From Anaeramoeba flamelloides (taxonomy: Eukaryota > Metamonada > Anaeramoebidae): a DNA stretch of 64,000 nucleotides. Shown here in pieces: positions 1 through 12,371 of the stretch (the first letter of the stretch is position 1; each line of letters starts with the position of its first letter). The notes under the pieces were generated by a model. That model made no database searches, was not told the origin of the DNA, and saw nothing but the letters and a program-made list of their open reading frames with translations. The stretch covers positions 4,774,001 through 4,838,000 of the forward strand of contig JANTQA010000047.1 of NCBI GenBank assembly GCA_027625915.1. The letters run 5' to 3'. The translations under genes were made by a program, and so were the position numbers.

Positions 1-748
1 CCAGGTGTAGTCCAATTTTAGAAATAGAGTTTATTATAGTGATTTTTTTTTGAAAAATATTCTTTTAAAAATTAAATCTTCGACAAACACCAGGGTTTCT
101 GTACTTACTTCCATTAATGGAATTTACCTTTTGAGATTATTAGTCTCAAATGAGTTTGAAAAATTACAAATAAAGTCTAAAGGAATTCTATTTATAATTT
201 GGATATTGGGGAATTGGCTAAATTATTTCTTTTTTTTGATTGAAGAAAGTAAAATTTAAATCCATTCCTCATCGTAGAAAAAGAATAGTTTAATTTTCAT
301 TTAGGGTTTTTAATGTACTGAGTGGAACACAGAACACCAAAATAAAACATTTTTAACAAGTTGGGTTATATTTTTTCGGTAAAGAGTTGTAATTACATTT
401 CTTTTTTTTAAAAAATTCTTATTTTTCTTATTTGTGCCAATTCTCAAAAAAAGCAAACTATGTTCACCACATCCTTATTGACACAAATCTTGAAATTATT
501 TTGATTTTTAGAAACATAAAAAATAAATAAAAAGTTGAAAATATTTTTATTCTTTTCAATTTTCAGAAAAAGAATATGGAGGTTTATTGAACCCAAATAG
601 CGAATCAAGAGTTGAGCCAAACTGTATTTTAATCGAATTTAGGTGTTTATTTTCATTAAAACAAAATTTTCAAAAAATACATTGTCTCCGTATATTAAGA
701 CATATAATGAAAGAAAAACGATTTATAAAAAATTAACAAATCTTGATT
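1..748. other. AT-rich flank, no gene seen
   Basis: An AT-rich stretch downstream of the minus-strand hypothetical gene at 749-1612. An open frame at about 50-259 (+) lacks an ATG and matches no family I know, so I do not call it. No RNA gene or repeat copy was recognised. Confidence 0.5.
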
Positions 749-1612
749 TTACCAATTTTTTGCTTCTATATCAACTTTCATTGATCTATTTTTACAAAAC
801 TTATTAAGAAATTTTTTGGATCTGTTGATATATGCATCCAAAAAGTCTAGCGATTCTTGAGAGTATTTTAATCTATTGTTGATTTCAAATGATTTTTTAT
901 TTCGGGGCAATTTTAAATCTAAAGAAGTAATCCTAAGATTTCTTTGAACAATTTTTTTTTTTTTTTTTAGCATTGTCTGCTTGTGCTCTTGAGTTGTTTC
1001 CTGATAATCTCTTTTATGAAGCTTTTGTAAATCGCCAAATATAAAATCCAAAACCTCCTGGGTGTCTGTTAAAAGTAGGCGTTGGTTGTTTTCTGTTGGA
1101 AAGAGCTCAAATTCTGTTCGCCCTTCAAATTTATTGATGCTATTAGTTCCGCTCTTTTGTTGCGCTTTTTTAATCTTTTTCAAACTAGAGTGCTGTGCTA
1201 TAGTAGATGGCTTTGGAATTGTTCTTGTTTTCCTTTCAGATAATTTCCCTCTTTGTTGGTTGAACCCAGAACTCTTGCCAAGAAATCTCACATCTGGATC
1301 TGGCTGGTGTTCTGATCCTGATCCTGATCCTTGTGCAGATTCAGCGTTTAGAGTTGAGTAATATTTCTCTTCAAATCCTGATTTTGATTGCATCTCCTTT
1401 CCCATTTCATTTTCATTTTCATTTTCAATTCCAATTTCTGTTTCTATTTCTATGTCTTTGTTTCCTTTGTTTTGTACATTTACAGTATTCTTTTTTTTTT
1501 TTTTTTCTTGGTTGATTTCCTTTAAAGATTTGATTTTGAAATCCAAATTGTTTTTTGAGGAGGGATTTTTTTGTGAAATCCCAGTGAGGTTAATTGTTTT
1601 TTTTTGGTACAC
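749..1612 (-). CDS. Hypothetical low-complexity charged protein
   Basis: I do not recognise this gene. The frame is open from about 1680 down to a stop at 749, but the first in-frame ATG is at 1405, giving about 218 residues. A longer N-terminus would need an upstream exon that I could not place; the open frame up to 1612 reads about 287 residues. The visible protein has a lysine run, an acidic NE-repeat, a GSGSGS stretch followed by PDPDV, and then a more ordinary half containing FEGRTEFELFPTENNQRLLL and an amphipathic region (EVLDFIFGDLQKLHKRDY) before a basic C-terminus. The mixed composition and long open frame against an AT-rich background support a real gene. No catalytic motif, signal peptide or membrane segment is visible. 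About 200 bp of A/T-rich sequence upstream (1700-1900) would be its promoter. The function is unknown. Confidence 0.55.
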   Translation of the reverse strand: MYQKKTINLTGISQKNPSSKNNLDFKIKSLKEINQEKKKKKNTVNVQNKGNKDIEIETEIGIENENENEMGKEMQSKSGFEEKYYSTLNAESAQGSGSGSEHQPDPDVRFLGKSSGFNQQRGKLSERKTRTIPKPSTIAQHSSLKKIKKAQQKSGTNSINKFEGRTEFELFPTENNQRLLLTDTQEVLDFIFGDLQKLHKRDYQETTQEHKQTMLKKKKKIVQRNLRITSLDLKLPRNKKSFEINNRLKYSQESLDFLDAYINRSKKFLNKFCKNRSMKVDIEAKNW

Positions 1613-2182
1613 TCGCTTTTTTTGCTCGAAGGCCTTTATTTGGTTGTTTGATATTTTGGTTTTTAGGTTGTTTGAGATTTTTATTTTATTTATTATTATT
1701 TATTTTTAGGAAGCATAAAAACACAACAAGAAAAATTAAAAGATCGAAAAATTACAAGATCGAAAAAAAAAAAAAAAACAATCAACAAGATAATAGCAAA
1801 AACAAAACGATCACCGTTTAGAGGTGTTTAAAGTTTTAACTTTACGCAAACGATTGTATTAAAAAAAATTTCCTTCATTCGAAAGATTTTTACACAAGCT
1901 TGCTCAATTGCAAAAAACTTTGATCGATTGGTTTTAAAAATTAAAAAGAAAAGCCATTTGAAAAAAAGCGTGACGAAAAAGTTTTTCTTGTTGTAAAACA
2001 AATAAAAAAGTAAAAGAAAAAGTAAAAAAAAAAAATCAATTATTTTGAAAAGGAACTTGTACATTTTTTTTGCCTTGTGAGTTTTGATTTTTATTGGTAC
2101 GTGGAAAACGGCGGTTCATTATAAATATTTCAACGAGAAAAAATAACAAAAAATGAATTGTTAATTGGAATCAAGGTAACTC

Positions 2183-2347
2183 CTAGTATTTGAATTCTAA
2201 ATGGAAATAACTTTTCACTGCCTTTGCATATTTTACTTTTTGACAAATTGAGTTTTCAACAAATAGGTAATTTTTTAAAACACTCCTAATGAAAAAGGAA
2301 ATTGAAAATGAAGTGAAAATTTTTCCCGTTTATAATTCAAATACCAG
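2183..2347. mobile_element. MITE family 2, copy 1 (about 165 bp)
   Basis: The ends are inverted copies. The left end starts ctagtatttgaattctaaa, and the right end reads ctggtatttgaattataaa on the other strand. The similarity runs inward through TTTTCACTTCATTTTC-like sequence. Related copies lie at 20228-20391 and 52842-53081. The target duplication is not clear. It is a non-autonomous element with no coding capacity. Confidence 0.6.
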
Positions 2348-3339
2348 TATAAACCAATGACTTTTTCAACATATTTCCCAGTAAAAGGCGTTTGAAAGTG
2401 TTTGAAGTGACTTAAAATTGTCTTCAAGTATTTGAAATGTTTGAATAGACATTAAACTTTATAAAGTAATGAGTTTTTTTATTATGAGAATACTATTTGA
2501 ATTTTATTATTTAAGCACGGATAAAACCAACTATAAATTGCTATATTTTTTGACAGTCCAATTTTGAAGAGGTATATCAAATGATGCTCTTTTTTTCGAT
2601 AATATTGATTTTCAAAATCCTAACAAAAGAGTTTCAATAAATTATCTAAAATATTAAAGTTTTTAAGTGATAGATAACAATCGGTCATTTTGTCCCATGA
2701 GTAAACCTCGAATCGAACTTGAATTGTTTTCATATTCAAGAAGTGGGCTACTCAATAAAAATTGTTGTGAAAGTACACCTCTTTAGGTTGACTACTTTAA
2801 AGAACGTCTGGTTACGATCGTAAAGATTTCTAAGAACATAAAATAACAAAATTAGATTCTAAGGATCTTAATTACTAAATTCAAATTTAGAAAAACCTAA
2901 ATAATTAATCTTATTTAACTTTTGATTTCTAAACAATTAAATTTCTTCAATTTGAATTGAATTATTTTTCTTTAAGGGATTTGTTGAAAAATGAAAAAAA
3001 TGAAACTTTTAACTTTGAAATCCAGCTTTTTTAAACAACCCATTTTGGTAATGAATCAAATTAAGTTTTCATCCACTTAACGAAGAATAATTGGTAATGT
3101 TAATTAGTTTAATATTAGCTTTTTTCAAAAAAAAGTCTAAAAACACCGATCATTTTTTGGGTGTTTTTGAAAAAGCGAAAAATTGAGAAAAATTTCTTTA
3201 AAAATGATTAATGATCTTTTTTTTTTTTATTTATTTATAGAAAGGAGTAATTAAAGTAAAATCATCAAATAAAAAAAAGAGAAAAAGAAAAATAATTAAA
3301 ATATATATAAAAAATAAATTTATCATTTTCATGACTAAA

Positions 3340-3450
3340 TAGAAACTATCCACATCCTGAATACACAGGAGGGGCAAAAACACGATAGACTGATTATCGA
3401 TTATAGATAAAAATTCCACATTCTGTGATTAATAATTGGTATTCCACGAC
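3340..3450. repeat. Dispersed repeat I, copy 1
   Basis: Contains aaaaattccacattctgtga followed by ttaataattggta. The same block, slightly diverged, recurs at 22320-22410 on the same strand, next to a shared CACAGGAG-like motif. It has no coding capacity and its family is unknown. Confidence 0.5.
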
Positions 3451-3938
3451 TCTCAGAGTGGGGGTACTGGGTGCCCGAATTTATATATTTTTTACTATTT
3501 AAAGATTTTTTGTTTTCACTTTATTTTTAATTTTTATCTTTTCTGGAGTTTGAAACATAAAAGAAAAAAACTTTTAATAACAGATAAAAATTTCTAAATA
3601 ATAAAATAAAAATTATCTAATCAAAAAGAATCAATCTTAATATTTTATTTTGGTTTAAAGGTTGAAAAAAAAAAAATAATAATATAAAAAATTATTATTT
3701 AATATAAAATATTTCTAGACAATCAACAGTTACCTTTTCAAAAATTAAAAAATAGTGTTTTAGAAGCAATGAAAAATTAGAAAACAATATCAACGTTTTG
3801 TGAAATTGGAAACAGAATAACAACCAAAAAAATGTAGGTTCATTTAAAATTAAACAAAAAGTATAAAATAATAGCTCTTTTTTTGAGAAGAATTAAAAGT
3901 AAACTAATTACTTTTTCCATTTTCCCACATAATAACCT

Positions 3939-3974
<36 letters not shown>

Positions 3975-4235
3975 CTTTATCGTTTTGAAAGTTATATAAT
4001 TACTAAAACAAAATCTATAAGTATATTGTAATTAAAAAATGAAAATAATTCCAGAAAAAGTTTCTTTGATTCTCGTGTAATTCTGATTATTAACACTGTG
4101 TGAAGACATTCATCATTGGTATTTTCAGAAAAGAAATGAAAAAAAAAAAAAAAAAAAACAATATATATATTGAAAGATTAAATTTTAGAAAATATTTTTA
4201 ATATTTCACGGGAACATCAATAAAAATTCTAAAAA

Positions 4236-4560
4236 TTTTTTTTTTTTTTTTTTTATTTTTGAAGAGAGAAAATTGCTTTTCTCCTGTGTGCCCTAATTTC
4301 TAAACTTTTTTTTAGAAATTTTGTTAAAGAATCACAAATTTTATTATCACTTACTAATGATAATATATATGATGAATTCTTTTTATTAATAATATAGGAG
4401 ATATTATTAATTTTTTTATTTTTTTCAAAAAATTCAGATATCCAGATTTTTCGATTTATTTTATAGGCCGGACAGTCCCATAAAAAATGATCGAAATCTT
4501 CAATGATATCAATATTTAACTTTTCTTTACATAAATCACAATTTTTATTAATTCTAAAAA
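4236..4560 (-). mobile_element. 5'-truncated LINE 3'-end copy
   Basis: On the minus strand this is a LINE tail. It has coding remnants matching the C-terminal zinc-binding part of the LINE at 39.7-41.3 kb (on + the block around 4430-4540, ttcagatatccagatttttc and cttcaatgatatc), then a 3' untranslated region with two hairpins, then a poly(A) tail seen on + as poly(T) at 4236-4254. It has diverged clearly from the 39.7-kb copy, so it is an older insertion or another subfamily. The inner (5') boundary is approximate. Confidence 0.75.
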
Positions 4561-5718
4561 TTTAATTGAAAGAATTGTTATAAAAATGATTTCAATATTG
4601 GTCATAAATGAAATTCAACTTATTAATCAACAAAAAAAATATGAAAAAATTTCAAATTTCCTCTTGACAACAACCCAATTTTCGATTAATTTTATCAAAA
4701 AATTTTTTTCATAGTATACTGATTTATAAGACATTTTTTGATTTAAATAGATACTGTAAAAATTAATTTTTTTGCTAAATTATTATAATATTTCAATAAT
4801 ACTTCCCAATAAATTAAAGAAAAAAAAATTGTCACCTTTTGAAAAAAAATGAACTTACTATTAATTTATCTAATTTTATTTGTTTATATTATAAGGGGGG
4901 TTAACTTTCTATTTTTAATCAAAAAGTACAAAGAAAAAAATAGAATTCTTCAAATGAAAAGATGAAGTGAAAGGAATATATTTTTCATTGAATTTAAAAA
5001 AAAATTTTTTCAAGTAATTAATCGATGTAAATAATAACAATTTGTAATAAGTACTAAATTTTTTAATAGAAAAATGAACCCTTGAAAAACTTTTAAATTA
5101 GATTGAGATGAAGAAATATATAAATGAAAAAAATTATACCAAATATTAGAGACAAAAAAGAGGAGGGGTGAGTTGTTTGACCAACGTAGAAGGATTTGAG
5201 CTATTTTATTAATGTAAAATCGATATTAATTAAAGATATCTAAAGAACCAAACCCCTGTGAATCCATAAATTACGTCGGTATTATAATAAATATTATAGA
5301 GATACAATCTTTTTTCTTTACATTGTTGATTATTTTTGATTTGATTTTTTTTATACATCAAGTCTTGTTTTCAACAATTATCTCAATATCTTTCATATTT
5401 AAAATTCACATAAGAAATAGTCTAATTTTTACCTAAGATTTTGAACTTTTTTTTAAAATCTAAACAAAAATGTAATAATTTACTTTTTTATTTCCATTGA
5501 ACAAATTTCAATATTTATTTAGACTATGAATAAAAGATCATAATTTCAGAGATGATTCTGAAGATTTTGTATTAATAAACATTTTTTGTTCAAATTCCAT
5601 TTTTTTTATGGTTGTTTCAGAATACTCAAAAGTTTACAAAAGGTAATTATTAATTGGCTGATTGTTGATAAAATTATTCCGAAATTTCCTTTTAAATCGA
5701 AAAGTATGTTTTGTTGTA

Positions 5719-5914
5719 CAATCAGTTCTACTTTCAAGGCACAAACTCCAACGAAAATTAAGGTACAAAACAAATTCCAAAATTAAGTCACAAGATTCAG
5801 ATTCTAGTAAAATAATTTGTAAAAAAAAAAATTCCAAATTTTGTACCTTAAATTGAGATTTTTTTGTTGCTAAAATTTCGTTGGTCGTTTGTGCCTTAAA
5901 TTCGAAACTAACTG
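5719..5914. mobile_element. MITE family 1, copy 1 (196 bp, TA target duplication)
   Basis: The left end starts CAATCAGTTCTACTTTCAAG and the right end is its inverse (AACTAACTG). Both are flanked by TA, and the whole element can fold into one long hairpin. Copies of nearly identical length lie at 24453-24648 and 52344-52537. The TA duplication and CAGT-type ends suggest mobilisation by a Tc1/mariner-type transposase; that part is inference. No coding region. Confidence 0.85.
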
Positions 5915-6761
5915 TAATTTGTTTAATATGTTACATTTGATTCCAATCAATATTTATCTTTTTTTCGGCAAATATTATAGATAGCATAGGTTATTAGTTA
6001 CAGGTCTTGTATCAACTCCATTTGTTGTATTTTTTTGATAAAAACAAGTTAACTTATGTTTATACATTTGTACTTGATTCAATTTACTCAACTTTCCTCA
6101 GCATTAAATTGATTATTGTAACTTTTTGAAATTGTGATAAGTCTCTTATTTTATGATTAATCCAAGTATTTAGACTTTCTAACGAAAAAAAAGGTCTTAA
6201 TACGTTCATCAAATAGTTTGTTAAATTAAATTTTGTAAAAAAAAAATAAAAAATGAAAAAGCCTTTTCAAAAAAGTAAAATCCCGTGAAAAAATCCGTCA
6301 ATTTACCAAACGAGCTGATTAATCAATTTTAAATTTTTTTTTTTCCAAAATAATACAAATAAAATTTCAAATAATTAATCAAAATTAATATTTTTCTTTA
6401 ATTCTGGGGCGTTCAAGCTCAAAAAATCTTGTGTTTAACAATCATTTAGGATGTGGTTTAATAAAGATTTTAAAAAATCTTGGTTAGAAAAAATAGTACT
6501 TTTTCATTTTTAGTATATTTTAAAAAATCAAAAAAAGAAAAAAAAAGAAAAAAAAAAGTAAAAAATGAAAGAACTAAAGACTTTATTTTTTCAAGAGAAT
6601 TAGTTATTGTTCTGAAAAAAATTAAAATTTTTTATTCGAGGATTTGTTTTTTTTTTGTTTTTGATTGTCTATATTCTAAAAAAAATTAATAAAATACTCA
6701 AACAAATTTATTTGTTGGTTTAAATAATTTAATCAGAATAGAAAAACCATTCAAGAATCAC

Positions 6762-9700
6762 TTAAACAACAAATCGATAACATACATATCTTCCGGCAGT
6801 TTCAGATGGTCGAGTAATTTTTACAATCTATTATATTGATAAGTTAATAAAAATAAGATATTTTAAAGTTAAAATAAAAAGAAATTAAATAATTTGAAAG
6901 AATAGTGAATTAAAAAAGCTTTTCACTTCATTGTGGCACCAATTAGAATGGTGTTTGGAGAAAAAAAAAAAAAAAAACAATTTAAACAAAGTAATTTTCA
7001 AAAATGAAAAAGAAAACGTTTAATAATCCATAAATTAGCTGATCCTGTTGAATGGTTTAACATTTTTATGAATACATATTAAAAACTTTTTGGTTTTCGC
7101 TTATTAAAAATGTCTTTATTTTAGTGAATAATGATTATATTTATATCCTAAAAAAAAAAAATTTATAGAATTTGAAAAAGGAAAGATTAAAATCATCAAC
7201 ACTTTTAAGTATCAATTTTTTTGAAGATCAAAAGATAACTTTGAGGAAAAAAAAAAGAAAAAAAAAAACTATCCTCCTTTCCAATTAAATATATAAATAA
7301 AATTTATAGTTTGTTAATTATTCCAAAAAACCATAATAGATCTATAAAATAAACTCTTTTTCAAACTAAAAGGCACACCTCTCAAATCATCAATACTATT
7401 GAATTTGATTTTTAATAAGATAATTACTTATTGGTGATTTTCATTTTAATTATTCATTTTTTGTTTTTTATATTTATTGATATTGAACAGTTGGAAAATG
7501 AAAAAACCAAGATAAGAAGAAACCAATTTGGAAATAAAATACAGGTATAAAACTGAAAACAGTTGAAGTTTGATTTCAAATGAGCTAGATATAGGAATTA
7601 AGAAAGACCATTATTGGATTGATGTATGGAACAAAGAAAATTGAAAATATTGAAAAAAACCAATTCCCAACAAAATACCCAGATGAATTGCGGCTTTAGA
7701 TTGAAAATGGTACTTTAAAGAACAAAAGTTTGGCGTGTAAAGAGTTATCAATAAAATGTAAAGAATATTTTCTCAATTCATCTTGTTCACGGTTTTTATT
7801 GGTTTATAATTTTTTTTTCCCTACAATTTACAAAACAAGATTTCTCATTTCAAATAAAAGTGCACACCAATTTTTAAAAGATTTGTTTTTAATTTTTATT
7901 GTTTTGTTTTAATGAGTTTTAAATATTCTGTTGAGTGTTTTTTTTTTATGTTTTACACAATTTCTTATATTTTATAATGATACTATAATTAATTTGAGTC
8001 AATTATGAATAATTCTTGAAATTTTCTGGGCCCTTTTATTTGAAAAAGAGTTTAAAATCAAAAAAAACAAATTTTTTTTGTTTAAATTAATTTACTTGTA
8101 AGTTTGATGATCAAAATTTCTGAAAAAATCATTTTAAAAAAGTTACAAAAAAGTTTTTAATAAAAAAAGTCATGAAAATAGATCTATTCAAGTTTATCAG
8201 CTATTTTATCGATATTTTTGAAAATTTTTTTTTACTTTTTTTTGAAATTACTTTATATAATATGTGGTGTTTGAATTATATTCAATTTTTTTATTTCAAT
8301 GAATATTTGATTCGTATAATTTATAAAAAAGAAAATTGAATTCTTCTTTTCTACAAAGTCATAAACATGCTGTCTCTAATTTTAGATTTGTTTGATATAA
8401 ATCGGTTTTTACAAAAAAACTGTAAAAATATATACCTCAAAAAAATCATAAATTTTGATTTTGGCATCATCTTCAAAGAAGATCTAAATAAGTTGCCGAG
8501 GAAAATGAACATAAAAAAAATCTATGAAAGTACTATAGAATATTTTTTGACCAATACAACCCAACACACTATTAGGTGTAAAGGATCTCAAATTCAAATG
8601 ATCCTGGATCATAGAGCAAGACAAATTCATCCCAATTCTAACAACTCCAAGGATTTTTTTTCTTATCTATTTTTAAATTCTTTATTTTTTAATTATTCAC
8701 TTTTTTATTCTATATTTTTTTTTCAATCCCCTTTAATTCAACCTTCTTTTAGAAAATTAAGTTTAAAATACTTCCTGTGTCTGTGTTATTTTCTAGACAC
8801 TAATGGCTGATCTGTTAACTCTTTGAATTATAACTTACAAATTTAATCACTTAAAAATTGTCACTTGAACAGACAAAGTGTTTTAACACATAACCCTTTT
8901 CAATAAATCCAAAAACTCTAAAAATAGAGACAGCATGTTTCCATTTGTGTATTCAAGGAAAAACTTTAAAATCAGACTTGGAATTTTGTTTTAATTTTCA
9001 CAAAAGATTCAAGAATTCTTGCTTAAAGCAATCCCAGCGAATATAAAACAAAGGGTTCCTACAAATCATTTTTTTGCCACTTTTACACAAACTTTCTTAC
9101 TTTTGTTTTTTTTTTAGTTGAGTTAGAAAAACAATAAAAATTCTGAACAACAAAACAAAAAGAATTAAGCTGAACGCTGGATTTGTAGGGTGGCTTTTGG
9201 TTTGTGAAAATATACATTAATTTTCAAGTAATTTAGAGTTGTTGAATATTTGCTGATAATAGAAAAAATGATTGCACACGAAACCTGAAAAAAGAAAGCC
9301 AAAAAAAAGCAACAAAAAATAATGAAAAAGTTAACAACACCAAAAATTGCAGAAAAAGAAAGATGTGAAAATTTCCACTCAATCTTTTTCCAGTGTAGAA
9401 AAAAAAAAAAAAAATAACAAGAGACAATCTGAATTTCTTATTTTATTTTTTTCTTTAATTTTTTTCTTTTTTTTTTTCCTTTTTCAAAAAATTTTATGTT
9501 TGTTCGAACTTTTGTCAACTTTTTGAAACTAAAATTTAATAAAATACACATACCCATCATTTTAATCACCCCCTAGTTTTTATTTTTCTTCTTCTCTCTT
9601 AATTTAACGAATGAAATCTTGAATGAATTTTGTTCAAAAAGAATTCATTTGACAAAAAAATGTTTTTAAAAGAAGTGATGCTCCTGTCACTTTTGTACCA

Positions 9701-10826
9701 TTACTAGCACTTTAGCCATTCATAGTAACAATTTATTAGAATTGTTTTGTTAAAAAAAGTAAAAATGTTGATTGAAATTAAAAGCAACACTCATTATATA
9801 TCAAATAATTAATAGTTATTGTGTTAGAAATTTCAAAAACAATTTGGTCTTTTGATGAACAAATAATGCCGATTTTAAAAATTCCAATTGAGTGTGAAGA
9901 GTGACAACAATTCAGTGTTGAACAATTTTGTTCAAAATACTTTTTTCAATGGCATACTCACAAATCCAAAATGTTTTTTTTTAATTTTTTCCTTTGAAGG
10001 TTTTTTTGGAAGGATCAATTAAAAAAAATAAAAGAAAAATGAAAAAATAATAAAAAAAAAAAAAAACAAACCTGTCCTCTTCTTAATCCAAGATACCTTG
10101 CAACAGGATCTGTAACTTTAATTCTGGGGAGTTGTGTGGGTTTTACACGATAACGTTTCAAAAGAACCTTTGATTCTTCTTCAGAAAGCACTTCGTGTTT
10201 AGGAACCAGTTGATGTTCTGTAATATTTACAAGAAGCTCAAATTCAAAAAAAGTTTCAATGATTATTTCAGGAGCAAGTTTGGTTATGAATTTTTTTGAG
10301 TAATGGGAGAGCGAGCGTTGAAGAATTAAAATTGCCCTTGCAACACTTTCACCTTTCATTTTTTCAACATAAGATCTAATCATTTCAACACTAACTTTTT
10401 CATCTTCTGGGAAAAAAACTAAAATTTGGATTGAAGGATCATCGATTTTTGTTGCTAAAAGTTCAAGTGAGGTTCGGCTATTTGAAAAACAAAAGAAAAA
10501 TTTTTTTGTTGTTTTGTTTTTTTTTTTTTTTTTTTTAGGTTTGATTGATTAACGAGTTTTGATATCGAATTTGTTTCTCAAATCTTGGTTTGAAGAAGAA
10601 AAGGTTTTGTTGGAATAACCAACAAACAGAAAACCTTTTCTTTTTTTTTTTGTTTTTTTTTTTTTTTTTTTTTGTTAATTTACCTGAGATCGTTGTTTTG
10701 TTCTCGAAATTCTGGAAATTTCATTTCTAACTGTTCTTTGGAGACAATGTACTTTCTATCTCGAAGCATTTGAAGAATGGTTCGGTTGATTTGATAAAGT
10801 TTATATGGAAATTGATCTTCTGACAT
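6762..10826 (-). CDS. RPB5: RNA polymerase I/II/III shared subunit RPB5 (RPABC1), 3 exons
   Basis: RPB5 is shared by the three nuclear RNA polymerases. Its N-terminal jaw domain contacts downstream DNA and its C-terminal domain holds the assembly together. Exons: 10684-10826, 10072-10477 and 6762-6827 (143+406+66 bp, 204 residues; human RPB5 has 210). The jaw begins MSEDQFPYKLYQINRTIL and continues through SIQILVFFPEDEKVSV. The conserved C-terminus includes LPRIKVTDPVARYLGLRRGQ, then IVKITRPSETAGRYVCYRFVV across the last splice. Donors are GTAAAT and GTTTGT. The start is the first ATG and matches the family N-terminus. The last 21 residues sit on a 66-bp exon beyond a 3.2-kb intron, so the middle exon alone would look truncated. 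All core motifs are intact. Confidence 0.96.
6828..10071 (-). other. Giant intron 2 of RPB5 (3,244 bp)
   Basis: Bounded by a GTTTGT donor (minus strand, from 10071) and a TATAG acceptor (ending at 6828). The phase is 0, and the join restores the family sequence RGQ-IVKI. It contains a roughly 580-bp inverted-repeat element with an internal open frame (8364-8942) and many A/T runs. I see no other gene. Confidence 0.9.
8364..8942. mobile_element. Inverted-repeat element with an internal 147-codon open frame
   Basis: The ends are inverted copies of acatgctgtctctaattttag (left, 8365) and its match at about 8914-8942. Between them, 8367-8810 (+) is open for 147 codons from an ATG lying inside the repeat. 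The translation starts MLSLILDLFDINRFL, has a central polar part with CKGSQIQMILDHRARQIHP, and ends in a hydrophobic, phenylalanine-rich stretch. I recognise no transposase motif. No target duplication is clear. It may be a small non-autonomous transposon. Confidence 0.45.
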
Positions 10827-11586
10827 GACGAACAATAAAAAGTATTTTTTAAAAAAATGATTCGTAATTTAAGTTTTGTGAAGATTATTTCTCTTTGACA
10901 GTATGAAATAAAGATCAAAAACTAATCACACCCTTCATGAATATTAGCGAAGTGAATTTTTGCATTCATTTTTTTGATTAGAAATTTGTTTTAATTTTGA
11001 TGTGTGAAAGTTTTGTAAACCATCCAACAATTTGTAAAATATTCCTTATTTTTAAGGACAACACTTCCAACTCCGAGAATGTTTAGTTATAATGTTATTT
11101 TACATTTTCTTCTCAAAAAGAGTTTCCATTCTGAAGAAATTGGACTAAAAAATTAAAACTCTCCGTATTTCAAAAACAAAGATAAAATTTTCAGAAAAAA
11201 AAATATTCGAGATCTTTGAATGAAAATTCAGAGTCATAATTGGTTTTAAGGAATTTATATGCACATTCAAATTTTAATACATTTCAAACTTGTCAAAGTA
11301 ACTAAACACAATATTTCGAGCAGTTTGAGGAATTATTTTGTGTTGATAGATTTGAAATGGAAATTATGAAATTTTTAAAATCAAATTTTGGTCAGGACTG
11401 AACAAAGTACAAAGGTGAAAATTGTCTGAAATTTACTGTTTATTTTGAAAAAAAAAACTAACCAAGAAAAAAAAAAAAATCAGTAAGATTTTTAATTGGG
11501 AAACTGTTAAAATCATGAAAAGTAAAATTGATTAATAAAAATAAAAATCAATGATAAAAAATAAAATGGGGGGTTCTAAACTAATA

Positions 11587-12371
11587 GGGTGTTTGAAATA
11601 TTCCCGAAAATACCCGAAAATCGAAAATACCCGAAAAATTTTTATGCACATAAAAACACTTTATGGACAACTTCTAAGAAACCCGAGTGCCAATATACTC
11701 AGTTTAATAGACAAAATAGCAATTTTACTTTCAGAAAAAATATTTTTTTTTTGAATTTTCTACTTTAAACTACTCAAAGAGGTTTTCGTACCTTTTGAGT
11801 ATATTTGAGTAATTGCTGGTACTTATTAGGGTACGTGCATGGGTATGCCGGGGTATAGGTATGGGATGTGTTAGGTTATGTATAATGTGTGTTAGTATGT
11901 TATGGTTAAGCCAGTTCCTTTTATGGAATGGGAAGTTAAATAAAGTTTGGCTTGGGTCACCTTGTGTAGGGTATGTGTATGTATTGTACGATTAGGTATT
12001 ACTCAGTTATTTTTGGATTGTATTTAAGATAACAAAATTAAGGATAATGATACAGAATTAGAAATTTTCTTAACAAGTACATTTTCTCTCATTTAGTTAA
12101 TACCATTTCGAAATGATCAGAATTATTACAGTCATCTATAGGAGAAATCCCTTTCACACAAAATGGGTTGAATACCTTTCCCTCAAATTTAATTTTTTTG
12201 AATTTTGATATTTTCAGACCCAACTAGAAAAAACTTTTTTTTCCAAATTACAATTCGAAATTTACCTTTAAACTGGGTATATTGGCACTAGTGTTTCTTT
12301 GAAGTTGTTCAAAAAGTGTTTTTTTGTGGTTAAAAAATTTTCGGGTATTTTTGGGAATAATTGATAGATTC
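11587..12371. mobile_element. Long-TIR element (about 785 bp) with a G/T-rich core
   Basis: The left arm (about 11587-11770) and right arm (about 12210-12371) are inverted copies sharing blocks such as CCCGAAAA, AAAACACTTT, GAACAACTTC-like and GTGCCAATATAC. A 9-bp direct repeat, aaactaata, flanks the element at 11578-11586 and 12372-12380. The middle (about 11815-12000) is strikingly G+T-rich on this strand. There is no open frame of note. The long arms and 9-bp duplication recall Mutator-like non-autonomous elements; that assignment is inference. Confidence 0.65.

Larger units (their letters stand above)
1613..6761. other. Repeat-rich intergenic region
   Basis: About 5 kb between the hypothetical gene and the last exon of RPB5. 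It holds a short inverted-repeat element (2183-2347), a copy of a dispersed repeat (3340-3450), a LINE 3'-end copy (about 4236-4560), a 196-bp MITE with TA target duplication (5719-5914), and long A and T runs (for example 3941-3970 and 4138-4158). I see no coding region that I can support. Confidence 0.6.
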
